35,250 nt of DNA from Pseudomonadales bacterium (GTDB taxonomy: Bacteria > Pseudomonadota > Gammaproteobacteria > Pseudomonadales > Azotimanducaceae): NCBI GenBank assembly GCA_028283025.1, contig JAPYNO010000109.1, positions 1 through 35,250 on the forward strand, in the 5' to 3' direction. Numbering within the stretch: the stretch's first letter is position 1; each line of letters opens with the position of its first letter. This document shows positions 25,256 through 33,707 of the stretch, in pieces. The notes under the pieces are model-generated. The model worked only from the letters and a program-made list of their open reading frames with translations. It was not told where the DNA came from and did not search any database. The translations under genes were made by a program, and so were the position numbers.

Positions 25256-25368
25256 AACGACTGCCCTCTTCTCGCTGGCGCAAACTGATGGATGCTGGCG
25301 CGGATTCGATCGCGAAGCGCAAACTGCGGCGCCTGAACCTGCACAATGCTGAGATTGAATCGATTTGA
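25252..25368 (+). CDS. Small basic open reading frame of 38 residues
   Basis: A TTG that overlaps the VOC stop (TTGA) opens a frame for a lysine/arginine-rich peptide (KRLPSSRWRKLMDAG...KRKLRRLNLHN). An ATG 12 codons in is an alternative start. The frame closes 64 bp before the terminator at 25433, so it would be on the same transcript as the VOC gene. I recognise no family. It may be spurious. Confidence 0.25.
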   Translation: MKRLPSSRWRKLMDAGADSIAKRKLRRLNLHNAEIESI

Positions 25369-25432
25369 CTTTTTCCGGTTGCATTGGGACAATTGGCGCT
25401 CAACCTCGCCTGCCGCTTTGCCTGCAGGACCC

Positions 25433-25465
25433 AAGGGCCACTGGGGCGACTCGGAGGCCCTTTTT
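25433..25465 (+). terminator. Rho-independent terminator
   Basis: AAGGGCC (25433-25439) pairs with GGCCCTT (25456-25462), followed by TTTTTATTT overlapping the stem base. It would end transcription from the VOC gene. It also ends 13 bases before the start codon of the NYN-domain remnant, so that remnant has no leader of its own from upstream read-through. Confidence 0.75.
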
Positions 25466-25478
25466 ATTTGTCTGGACA

Positions 25479-25586
25479 GTGGAAATTCACGCCTACATTG
25501 ATGGGTTCAATCTGTACTACGGAGCGCTTGCGTGGCATGTCCTCGTTCAGATACATGTGAGACTCCCGGAGCCTTGGAGGGACTGA
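25479..25586 (+). pseudogene. NYN-domain (LabA/DUF88-like ribonuclease) gene remnant
   Basis: A GTG-started frame encodes VEIHAYIDGFNLYYGALAW before diverging into unrelated sequence and a stop after 35 residues. YIDGFNLYYGAL is the N-terminal strand and first catalytic aspartate of NYN-domain nucleases, which are normally 150-250 residues. The rest of the domain is missing up to the tRNA-Gly gene about 100 bp on. The remnant indicates deletion or replacement next to a tRNA. Confidence 0.6.
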
Positions 25587-25682
25587 CTGGTCTCGTTCAA
25601 GGATGAGCCGCTCAGCCATGTCCGCCGAAGAAGCACAACGACTTGCAACCCGCAACTAACTCTCGCACAATGGCGCTTGCGT

Positions 25683-25758
25683 GCGGGAATAGCTCAGTTG
25701 GTAGAGCGCAACCTTGCCAAGGTTGAGGTCGCCGGTTCGAACCCGGTTTCCCGCTCCA
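25683..25758 (+). tRNA. tRNA-Gly(GCC)
   Basis: A full cloverleaf: acceptor stem GCGGGAA/TTCCCGC, D-arm with AGCTCAGTTGGTAGAGC, anticodon stem CAACC/GGTTG with loop TTGCCAA (anticodon GCC at 25716-25718), T-loop GGTTCGAACCC, discriminator T and encoded CCA. The encoded CCA fits a Gammaproteobacterium. tRNA 3' ends are frequent integration sites, but no matching attachment repeat was found in the window. Confidence 0.98.
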
Positions 25759-25805
25759 AGCGGCTTGGTAAGATAGGCGCACTAGAGTAGCCTAGGCGAG
25801 GATTT

Positions 25806-26402
25806 TTGGCTGGACAGAATCGTTTGATCGAGGCGTACCTTGAACTGCGCGGGCAGCTCGCGCGGTTGGTGATGCGCATTGTCCCGCCGAGAGAAATCGA
25901 GGATATCGTCCAAGAAACCTATGTCCGCATATGCCGCGTTGACGATCAGGAGCTCATCCGGGAGCCGCGTTCCTATCTGTTCCGCACGGCGCGCAACCTT
26001 GCCCTTGACCATGTGAAGCGTTCGGAGTCGCGCCTGACCGCCGGTGCCGATATTGACGAATTGCCGTTGGAAGAGATGCCGATGCCCTCGGAGGCAGACC
26101 CCACCTATCGGCAGGCCGCGTCCGACGAAGAGTTTGCGCTTTTTTGCGAAGCGGTGCGCTCCCTACCAAGACAGTGTCGGCGCACCTTCGTACTCAAAAA
26201 AGTCTACGGCTACACGCTGCAGGAAATCATGGCCGAGATGGGGCTCGCTCAGGCCACCGTCGAGACGCATATCACCAACGGCACCAAGCGCTGTGTGCAG
26301 TACATGCGCAAGCGCCAAGAAGCCCGGCAACCAGCCATCGGACAGGCTTCAGGGAATACGAATCCTAATTCGTCTATGAGACGACGAAGAGAGGGCGCAT
26401 GA
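25806..26402 (+). CDS. ECF-family RNA polymerase sigma factor (FecI-like)
   Basis: A 198-residue extracytoplasmic-function sigma factor. Region 2 spans LIEAYLELRGQLARL through PREIEDIVQETYVRICR and RSYLFRTARNLALDH (promoter melting and -10 binding). Region 4 carries the helix-turn-helix GYTLQEIMAEMGLAQATVETHI (-35 binding). FecI-type factors are released by a signal from an outer-membrane receptor through FecR and drive transcription of the transporter gene. The start is a TTG with GAGGA only three bases upstream; a later ATG would remove part of region 2. Its stop overlaps the fecR-like start by ATGA. Confidence 0.9.
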   Translation: MAGQNRLIEAYLELRGQLARLVMRIVPPREIEDIVQETYVRICRVDDQELIREPRSYLFRTARNLALDHVKRSESRLTAGADIDELPLEEMPMPSEADPTYRQAASDEEFALFCEAVRSLPRQCRRTFVLKKVYGYTLQEIMAEMGLAQATVETHITNGTKRCVQYMRKRQEARQPAIGQASGNTNPNSSMRRRREGA

Positions 26403-27487
26403 AAAACGTCGTATCGATCTCGCGGGATGACGAATTGCTCGAAGCCGCGAGTCGCTGGGTGCTTAAAATGGATGCGGGAGAGTTGAGTGCAAGCGACGAG
26501 GCAGCCCTTGGCGCTTGGCTAGACGAGAGCGCCGAACATCGAGCATTGCTCATGGAAGTTGCCTCGGTATGGGATAGAGCCGATGCGCTGGCACGCCTGT
26601 CCGAGCTGTTTCCACACAGGTCTGAGCATGATCAGGTCAGGCGCGGTACTGCTGATCGGCCATGGGCCCAAGGTCTGACCGTTGCCGGCGCTTTAGCGGT
26701 GTTGGTCACCATCGGACTCTCGCTGCCGACTTTCAGTGGTCATCAAGCGCCACCAACGACATCAGCCGAGTACGCAACGGCGATAGGCGAGCAGAAAACC
26801 CTGTTGCTTCCCGATAGCAGCGAAGTGGTGCTCAATACCAACAGCCAACTGGCAGTGACCTTCACACCGGAGCAACGATTGCTGCGCCTGGCGCAAGGCG
26901 AGATTCTCGTGCGCGTCGCCGAAGACCACAGCAGACCACTGTCCGTGCTTGCCGGCAATCGAATCATTCAAGCGGTTGGCACAGAATTCGTGGTGGCAAT
27001 GACCGATGGCCACCGTGTCGAACTCATGGTAACCGAAGGCAAGGTAGTCATCGGTCAGCAACCAGCGATGCTGAGGTCGCCTCATGCCAGCGACAGCGAC
27101 GGTGAGATTGATGCATTGAGCAGCCTGCCCTTACCACCCTTGCTTAGGAAACTAGACGACAACTTCGTGGCGGCGGGTGAGTTGGTGAGCCTAGGCAGCG
27201 CCGAGCCAGTCAAAAAAACGGTTTCGACCGACGAGATTGCGGTCAAACTATCATGGCGAGACGGTCGTCTGATCTTTCGCTCTGAGCCGCTCGAACAAGC
27301 ACTGAAGGAGGTCGAGCGCTACACGACAGTCGAATTTGTTTTCCTTGACGAGTCGCTGAAAACCAGCGCCCTTTCCGGTCGCTTTCGCATCGGTGATGTT
27401 GAAGCACTGCTCTCGTCACTGCGCGTTAACTTCAATATCGCACATGAGTTCGATGGCGAAAGTCGCGTGCTCCTCAGCAGTATCTGA
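26399..27487 (+). CDS. FecR-family anti-sigma regulator
   Basis: A 362-residue inner-membrane signal transducer. The N-terminal cytoplasmic part (about 10-60, AASRWVLKMDAGELSASDEAALGAWL) binds the sigma factor. A membrane helix is at about 92-110 (LTVAGALAVLVTIGLSL), then the periplasmic FecR domain (LLLPDSSEVVLNTNSQL, AVGTEFVV). A C-terminal STN-like/DUF4974 domain (about 285-355) contacts the receptor. It relays substrate binding at the outer membrane to the sigma factor. Coupled upstream to that gene; the receptor gene starts about 90 bp downstream. Confidence 0.92.
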   Translation: MKNVVSISRDDELLEAASRWVLKMDAGELSASDEAALGAWLDESAEHRALLMEVASVWDRADALARLSELFPHRSEHDQVRRGTADRPWAQGLTVAGALAVLVTIGLSLPTFSGHQAPPTTSAEYATAIGEQKTLLLPDSSEVVLNTNSQLAVTFTPEQRLLRLAQGEILVRVAEDHSRPLSVLAGNRIIQAVGTEFVVAMTDGHRVELMVTEGKVVIGQQPAMLRSPHASDSDGEIDALSSLPLPPLLRKLDDNFVAAGELVSLGSAEPVKKTVSTDEIAVKLSWRDGRLIFRSEPLEQALKEVERYTTVEFVFLDESLKTSALSGRFRIGDVEALLSSLRVNFNIAHEFDGESRVLLSSI

Positions 27488-27575
27488 GCGAACGAATCAG
27501 GCCTCCCGACAATGGAGAGGAAATCCTTTTCACTGGCTGTCAGGGAAAAGTTGTCCCGAATCGTCATCTAAGCGA

Positions 27576-30188
27576 GTGCAAACAAGACTCGCTGCTGGCA
27601 GTCAGGCTGGAAGCCCAGGCTTTTTGCTGTGCTTGCTGATTGTGGGTTTTGGCTCGGCTGGGTCGGCTAGTACGGCGGAGGTGAAGTTCGACTTCAATGT
27701 GCCGCAGCAGCCGGTTCACAGTGCACTCATGGAGTTTGCTGAACAGGCCGACTTGACGCTGGTGTTCCCGGATGATGTCGTCCGTGACAAGTCCGCCAAC
27801 GCCTTGACCGGCAGGCACACGCTGCAACAGGGTGTAGACATCCTGCTTGCAGGCACCGGGTTGACCCCGATGTTCAGCAACACAACCGTGCTGAGCATTT
27901 CAGCGAATGGCCAGTTGATGAATGAGGGGAATGCCATGAAAAAAGAGACGGGAAATCACCTAGGCGCAAGCAGGAAGCGGCTGTTTCCAGCGCTTGCAGC
28001 ATTTGTAGCCAGTGCATTTGGCGCAGGTACTTTTGCACAGTCTCAAAGCGATGTATCCACCGCACCTTACTTGGAAGAGATCGTCGTGACGGCAAGCAAG
28101 CGTGAGGAAAGCCTACAGGATGTGTCCACTTCTGTGACCGCATTCAGCAGCGATGACATTCGCTCGCTGGGATTTGATAACGGTCTGGACATCAGCGATC
28201 AGGTGCCCAACTTTACCGTGCAATCCCTGTTCGGGCCTTCGGGGCCGCCATTCATGAATATTCGGGGCATTTCAACCGTAGCCTTTACTGTAGTCAACGA
28301 GACAGCAGTCGCCACCTATATCGATGACGTGTATCAGGGCAGTATTTCTGCGGTCACAGGCCAGTTATTTGACGTTGACCGTGTTGAAGTGCTTCGCGGC
28401 CCTCAAGGCACACTCTTTGGCCGCAACACGACAGCCGGACTCGTTCACTATGTGTCGCGCAAGCCGACAGAAGAGTTGGATGGCTATGTATCGGTGCAGC
28501 TAGGTGAAAACAAGCAGGTGATTGTTGAAGCAGCGGTGAGCAACACACTCACTGAAGGGGTACGCGGACGAATAGCGTACAAGCAGAATCGTGACGATGG
28601 CCTCCAGAAGAACACCAACCCCGCGTTCAGCAATGCGAGAGCTGGCGTCACTGACGTACGCTCGGCGCGCGGCACGCTGCAGTTCGATATCGGCGATGAA
28701 TGGATGGCGGAAGTCAGTGCGCACTGGGCGGATTCCAACTCCACAATGCAAAGCTATCGTTTCGCAGGGCTTTTCGACGAATCTATTCAGGTCGGTGTGC
28801 CCTGCAGCGTTCGTGACTTTCTCAATGACCGCTGTTTTAACGGTGCCGGGGGCAGTGACTTTCACCCTGATCCCAAAGAGACATACTCGGTATTTGACGG
28901 CCTTGATAACACATACGATGCACACGGCGGTTACTTGAGGTTCACTGGTGATTTGGGCTTTGCTAATTTTGTATCGACCACCGCATATGAAACTTTCGAT
29001 AGCCTGTCTGTTCAGGACTACAATATCATTGAAGTGACATCGGTTCGCCGCACCGCTCCTTTTGATATTGAACACGAGCAGGTCACGCAGGAGTTCCGTC
29101 TTGACGGGAGCACTGATTCGTTTGACTGGCTAGCTGGCTTCTTCTATTACAGCGATAAAAAGGCTATCGGCGTGGACTTCGTCTTCTCCCCCGATGCCCC
29201 CAATTCTCTAGGCTACAGAACCGCTACTGAAACCGATTCCTATGCATTGTTTGGAGAAATCGACTTCGCCCTCACTGATTCCATACGGCTCATAGCCGGA
29301 GGCAGAGTGACTTCGGAAGAGCGAGAGTTAACTCGGTACGACGGCGGTGGCGGCGGCCAATTTGAACCAATAGACGAATTCGACCTCATCGACGATGTCG
29401 ACGAAACAGAGTTCACTTGGAGAGCCGCCGCTGAGTATCAGCTGGCAGATGATCATCTGTACTACGCTCAGATTTCCAGAGGATTCAAAAGTGGCTCCTA
29501 TAATTCTTCCATAAGTCCCGCCCTTCAGGGTGTTCTAAACACCGGCCCGGCTGATTCAGAAACTGTGATCAACTACGAACTGGGTGCGAAAACTGAATGG
29601 CTGGACAACCGCTTGCGCCTGAACGCCGCCATCTTCTATCAGGACTTTGAAGATATACAACAGACCATCTCTACTGACGAGCTGAGTCAGGTTTTTAGTA
29701 ACGCGGGCGAGGTGGCGATTCACGGCGTTGAATTAGAATTATTGTATCTGCCATCTGAATGGATGGAAATCAGCTTTGGCGCCGCTACACTTGAGTCTGA
29801 TATCAATTCTCACTCTGGTCTTCTTGATGGTGGAGAGCTGGGTGCCCCAGATTACAATCTCAATGTAGTTGTCCGCTTCTTCCAGGATTTGGGGAATGGT
29901 GGACGATTAACGTATCAGATAGATGGTCGCCATCAGGATGATACATTCCTGTTCCCAGACAATAATCCATATGAATTTCAGGAGGCTTACGGCGTTTGGA
30001 ATGCACGTTTAAGCTGGAATTCGGCTGACGACACCTACTCAATCACAGGATTTGTCGAAAATGCCGGAGACAAGGAGTATGTCACATATGCTCTACAGTC
30101 AACGCCAACGACTCTCAACTCGTTCGGGTTCAGAACCAATGGCCTGCCCCGCCTATGGGGCGTGAAGTTTGCGATGATATTGCAGTAG
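27576..30188 (+). CDS. TonB-dependent receptor with N-terminal STN signalling domain
   Basis: About 870 residues from the GTG chosen. A first signal peptide-like helix (GFLLCLLIVGFGSAGSAS) precedes an STN domain (about 35-95, FNVPQQPVHSALMEFAEQAD...GLTPMF) that signals to FecR. A second, export-signal-like helix (RLFPALAAFVASAFGAGTFAQ, about 133-155) precedes the TonB box LEEIVVTASKR, plug (VEVLRGPQGTLFGRN) and barrel. An internal ATG at 27936 has AGGGGA five bases upstream and would give a receptor without STN. The barrel ends in Q instead of the usual aromatic residue. Substrate is unknown; the downstream acyl-CoA synthetase and MFS transporter suggest an organic acid or aromatic compound. 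Confidence 0.9.
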   Translation: MQTRLAAGSQAGSPGFLLCLLIVGFGSAGSASTAEVKFDFNVPQQPVHSALMEFAEQADLTLVFPDDVVRDKSANALTGRHTLQQGVDILLAGTGLTPMFSNTTVLSISANGQLMNEGNAMKKETGNHLGASRKRLFPALAAFVASAFGAGTFAQSQSDVSTAPYLEEIVVTASKREESLQDVSTSVTAFSSDDIRSLGFDNGLDISDQVPNFTVQSLFGPSGPPFMNIRGISTVAFTVVNETAVATYIDDVYQGSISAVTGQLFDVDRVEVLRGPQGTLFGRNTTAGLVHYVSRKPTEELDGYVSVQLGENKQVIVEAAVSNTLTEGVRGRIAYKQNRDDGLQKNTNPAFSNARAGVTDVRSARGTLQFDIGDEWMAEVSAHWADSNSTMQSYRFAGLFDESIQVGVPCSVRDFLNDRCFNGAGGSDFHPDPKETYSVFDGLDNTYDAHGGYLRFTGDLGFANFVSTTAYETFDSLSVQDYNIIEVTSVRRTAPFDIEHEQVTQEFRLDGSTDSFDWLAGFFYYSDKKAIGVDFVFSPDAPNSLGYRTATETDSYALFGEIDFALTDSIRLIAGGRVTSEERELTRYDGGGGGQFEPIDEFDLIDDVDETEFTWRAAAEYQLADDHLYYAQISRGFKSGSYNSSISPALQGVLNTGPADSETVINYELGAKTEWLDNRLRLNAAIFYQDFEDIQQTISTDELSQVFSNAGEVAIHGVELELLYLPSEWMEISFGAATLESDINSHSGLLDGGELGAPDYNLNVVVRFFQDLGNGGRLTYQIDGRHQDDTFLFPDNNPYEFQEAYGVWNARLSWNSADDTYSITGFVENAGDKEYVTYALQSTPTTLNSFGFRTNGLPRLWGVKFAMILQ

Positions 30189-30443
30189 CTGCCCAGACCC
30201 CTGAGCAGAACGTACAGCCCTTTGTTGCGCAACCCCTGTTCTGCAGGCGGTATCTTTCTGATGCAGATGATTTGCTGCGACTTCCGCTGATACTGCGCCC
30301 GGGTTTCCGTGTGTGATCTCGGATGACAACACCGAGATCAGCTACCTGCTTCCTGATCGACAGTAATATGATGGCTTTCAGCAAAATTCGCACAATCTCC
30401 GAATAGACCCGATCAAGCAAGCAACACACTAGGACGAAAACCC
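30189..30443. other. Intergenic region between the STN receptor and the AMP-binding gene
   Basis: No gene seen. A 9-bp inverted repeat TGATCTCGG/CCGAGATCA (30314-30322 and 30332-30340, 9-nt loop) lacks a following T-tract, so it may be an operator or an mRNA structure rather than a strong terminator. A second weaker pairing GCAGAAC/GTTCTGC spans 30206-30245. A promoter for the AMP-binding gene is likely here, but no convincing boxes were found. Confidence 0.5.
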
Positions 30444-32096
30444 ATGCAAACCAACAGTCTTGACACGCCGAGGCCAATGCCGGATTTCGAACCGGCCATG
30501 CCTGCATTCCTGCACAGAATAAGCACGGATTACGGCGATGCGGCTGCGCTGGTTGATGGCGACACAACCATCAGTTATCGCGAACTAGAGCGCACAACCG
30601 CTGAGGTGGCGTTGCAGTTGCTAGCAGTCGGCATCAGCAAGGGCACCCGTGTCGGACTCCTTTTCCCAAGTGACCCACAGTTCGCCATCAACTTCCTCGC
30701 TGCAAGCAGAATCGGTGCTCTCGTAGTCCCTCTGAGCACATTCAGCACACCTGCCGAGTTGGCCTGGATGCTGCGTCATGCCGATGTCAACGTGCTGCTG
30801 ACTCGGGACTCATACCTGAAGCACAACTACATCGAATGCCTCGAACAGGCTATTCCAGATATTGCCGGAGCGGACAAGCAGGCCCTGTTCATAGCTTCCC
30901 ATCCCTACCTGCGCCAAGTCATTGTATACGGCGAACAGGGCGCAAGCTGGGCGAGGGCAAGCCGGGACCTATCCTTGTACGCAGAGCAGATTGCCCATCT
31001 CGACCGAACGGTGCTCGATGCCATTGAAAGCGAGGTCAAGCCGTCAGACCTGCTGATTTTGATTTATACCTCCGGGTCAACATCCCGCCCCAAGTCGGTG
31101 ATGCACTCCCATGGCTCAGTCATCAGGCACCTGTACGCCATGCGCCACTTGTTTCCTAGGGGGCCGGGAGACCGCTATGCCAGCTCGTATCCATGGTTCT
31201 GGATTGGTGGTCTGGCTGCCGGACTACTCGGCTGTCTGCTCAGCGGGTGTGCGCTCCACTGCGCACGCAGCAACGATATCGGAGTCAGGCTGCGGCAGAT
31301 AAGGGAAGAAAAAATCAATATTATCCCGGCATGGATGTTTGAGGCTGCGCTGCTGCTAGAACATCCGGAATTCAAGAATCACGACTACTCGTTCGTCAAG
31401 CTCGGACTCGGTAGAGCAACGGATTCCCAAGGCAACCCCATAGACCAATACCGGATGGTCAATCCCTTGGGCATGACCGAAACCGTGAGTGCGCATAGCT
31501 GGGAGGCATTGCAGAATCCCCTGCCGGAACATCGCATAGGGTCGTCAGGGCGCACCGGCGAAGGTATCGAAAGAAAAATAGTCAACCCGGAGAGCGGAGA
31601 GGCATTGCCGTTCGGCGAGGAGGGCGAAATCTGCGTGCGCGGTTATTTGCTCATGCAGGGCTACTATAAGCTGGAGCGTGAAGACTGTTTTGACAAGGAC
31701 GGTTTCTTTCACACTGGCGACTTCGGCTATATGTACGAGGACGGCCACCTGTACTTTACTGGCCGCAGGGATGAAATAGTCAAGGTATCCGGGGTCAACG
31801 TATCTGCGGTGGAAGTCGAGCAGCAGCTGATGGCTGAGGACGATGTGCTTTATGCTTATGTTGTCGCCATCGGTGAAGATGCCGCCAGAATCCTGGTCGC
31901 AGCGGTGGTGCCAGCAAAGAACGCGACACCGGACGAAACCCACCTCAAGCAGCGACTTCGACAGCACTTGTCGAGCTACAAGGTTCCGAAACGGATTGTG
32001 TTTCTGCCAGAAAAAGAGCTCCCTTTGTCTCCCGCAGGGAAAGTCATGAAAGGCAAGCTAGGAGATCAGCTTGAAGCTGTGATCTCCAAGCTGTAA
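30444..32096 (+). CDS. AMP-binding acyl-CoA synthetase-like enzyme
   Basis: A 550-residue class I adenylate-forming enzyme that activates a carboxylic acid with ATP and then, most likely, joins it to CoA. Motifs seen: the P-loop IYTSGSTSRPKSVMHSH (about 206-222), GMTET (about 343-347), HTGDFG (about 421-426), the hinge TGRRDEIVKVSG (about 438-450) and the catalytic lysine region PAGKVMKGKL near residue 533. The substrate pocket cannot be read. It sits between a receptor gene and an MFS gene, 13 bp from the latter, so it probably activates the acid brought in by these transporters. Confidence 0.9.
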   Translation: MQTNSLDTPRPMPDFEPAMPAFLHRISTDYGDAAALVDGDTTISYRELERTTAEVALQLLAVGISKGTRVGLLFPSDPQFAINFLAASRIGALVVPLSTFSTPAELAWMLRHADVNVLLTRDSYLKHNYIECLEQAIPDIAGADKQALFIASHPYLRQVIVYGEQGASWARASRDLSLYAEQIAHLDRTVLDAIESEVKPSDLLILIYTSGSTSRPKSVMHSHGSVIRHLYAMRHLFPRGPGDRYASSYPWFWIGGLAAGLLGCLLSGCALHCARSNDIGVRLRQIREEKINIIPAWMFEAALLLEHPEFKNHDYSFVKLGLGRATDSQGNPIDQYRMVNPLGMTETVSAHSWEALQNPLPEHRIGSSGRTGEGIERKIVNPESGEALPFGEEGEICVRGYLLMQGYYKLEREDCFDKDGFFHTGDFGYMYEDGHLYFTGRRDEIVKVSGVNVSAVEVEQQLMAEDDVLYAYVVAIGEDAARILVAAVVPAKNATPDETHLKQRLRQHLSSYKVPKRIVFLPEKELPLSPAGKVMKGKLGDQLEAVISKL

Positions 32097-32109
32097 AAGA
32101 GCGTAGCCC

Positions 32110-33450
32110 ATGCTGCTATCTGACGACTCACTCCCGGACTATCCAAAGCCCGGCTACGCATGGCTCGTCGTTGCGATATTAATGGCTGCCTATCTTCTGT
32201 CTTTTGTTGACCGAATCATCCTGACACTCCTAGTCGGCCCGATTCAGGAGGACATGGGGTTAAGCGACACGCAGATCAGCCTGCTGCATGGTCTGGCGTT
32301 TGCGCTGTTCTATACGCTGCTGGGGTTTCCGCTTGGCCGGATGGCTGATCGCTACAACCGGGTCAGGATCATTACCTGGGGCGTCATCATCTGGAGTTTC
32401 ATGACGGCACTGTGCGGTGTCGCGAAAAACTTCACCCATTTATTTCTGGCCCGCGTCGGTGTTGGCATAGGCGAGGCAGCATTGAGTCCTGCGGCGTATT
32501 CGCTGATCACCGATTACTTTCCCCCAGACAAGCGCTCCAAAGCACTGAGCGTCTATGTGACCGGCCCGAGTCTTGGCATCGGGGTGGCGTTCGTCTTAGG
32601 CGGCATACTGGTGACCGCGGCGGACACGCTGCCTGATTATGACCTGCCCGTGTTGGGCCGGATCTACTCCTGGCAGCTGATTTTTTTCATGATTGGTCTT
32701 CCCGGTCTGTTATTCCCACTCATTCTGAAACTGATAAAAGAGCCTGTGCGGCGCGGGCGGCTGCGCAAGAAAGAACAGAATTCAAGTGTTCCGCTTGCAG
32801 AGCTTGGCCGCTTTCTGGTGCTTAACAAAAGAGCATTTGTGTCAGTGTTCTTTGGCATCGGCTGCGTTGTGGCCATCCATCAGGCGCTGCTGCTTTGGAT
32901 ACCCACATTCTTCAGTCGCACCTACGGCATGGAAGCTGCTGATGCAGGCACAATATTCGGTCTTCTGATGATGGTCGCCGGTATTGCAGGCGTGTTCGGC
33001 GCCGGGTGGCTGGCCGATTTCTGGTCGGCAAAAGGCAAGGAAAACGCCATTTTGACCATCATATTCTGGTGCATAACGATCCCGATTGTGCCTTCGGTTA
33101 TCGCCCCGTTAATGCCGACTGCGACCGCCGCATTTCTCGTTCTGCTGCCGGGCATCGTCCTGTTTTGCGCCCCTATGGGCATTGTGGTTTCAGCCATTCA
33201 GCAGATTGTTCCAAACGAGATGCGGGGCCAGATATCAGCACTCTATCTGTTCACCATCAATCTCTTGGGGCTCGGGCTTGGCCCCACTTCTGTAGCGTTA
33301 CTGACGGACTATTATTTCCAGAGCCAGGCGGATCTGCGCTACTCGCTGGCACTGGCAACTGCCTGCTGCTCCATAACGGCTTCGATAGCGATCTTCGTCG
33401 GTATCAGGGGCTACCGGGAGAGCCTGCAAAGGGCTAGGCAATGGGAGTAA
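32110..33450 (+). CDS. MFS transporter (spinster-like group)
   Basis: A 446-residue transporter with 12 predicted helices. The loop after helix 2 carries GRMADRYNRVRI, the MFS motif A, and GVGIGEAALSPAAYSLI in helix 4/5 resembles the spinster-like subgroup seen beside aromatic and terpenoid catabolic genes. It probably shares a transcript with the AMP-binding gene upstream. It would carry the organic acid across the inner membrane, by import or export; direction is not evident. Confidence 0.88.
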   Translation: MLLSDDSLPDYPKPGYAWLVVAILMAAYLLSFVDRIILTLLVGPIQEDMGLSDTQISLLHGLAFALFYTLLGFPLGRMADRYNRVRIITWGVIIWSFMTALCGVAKNFTHLFLARVGVGIGEAALSPAAYSLITDYFPPDKRSKALSVYVTGPSLGIGVAFVLGGILVTAADTLPDYDLPVLGRIYSWQLIFFMIGLPGLLFPLILKLIKEPVRRGRLRKKEQNSSVPLAELGRFLVLNKRAFVSVFFGIGCVVAIHQALLLWIPTFFSRTYGMEAADAGTIFGLLMMVAGIAGVFGAGWLADFWSAKGKENAILTIIFWCITIPIVPSVIAPLMPTATAAFLVLLPGIVLFCAPMGIVVSAIQQIVPNEMRGQISALYLFTINLLGLGLGPTSVALLTDYYFQSQADLRYSLALATACCSITASIAIFVGIRGYRESLQRARQWE

Positions 33451-33707
33451 AGGGAAGGTCATACCATGACTGCTGAACGTGTTGTAACGATCACCAGAGG
33501 GCTTAGGGGGACTGATCTGGCCCGAGCAGCTACCCTGCCTCGGCTTGCGTGATGCCGCGGCGTCGTACGAGCGTATCTAGTTCGGAAGTCAGGGGGAGTG
33601 GGTGATCTGTCCGTGGGATTGGCGTACTGTACCAAGTAGATTCGTCCGCTCTTGGGTCGTCGTATCCGAGGTTTATGTCTTTTTGATTCTGCACTTGACT
33701 CCTCGCA
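33451..33707. other. Intergenic region after the MFS gene
   Basis: No supportable gene. The MFS gene and the minus-strand AbiEii-like gene converge on it. Short frames exist on both strands (a 28-residue frame from the ATG at 33464-33466, and a minus-strand frame ending at 33530 that overlaps the AbiEii-like 3' end), but none resembles a known protein. No clear terminator was found. Confidence 0.45.

Noticed and set aside
27393..27575. ATG start for the STN receptor inside the fecR-like gene
   Set aside because: It would overlap about 95 bp of the anti-sigma gene and place a hydrophilic Cys/Ser-rich leader before the signal peptide.
30314..30340. Hairpin after the STN receptor gene as a terminator
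   Set aside because: The stem is good but no T-tract follows and it lies 126 bp after the stop, so it is listed only as intergenic structure.
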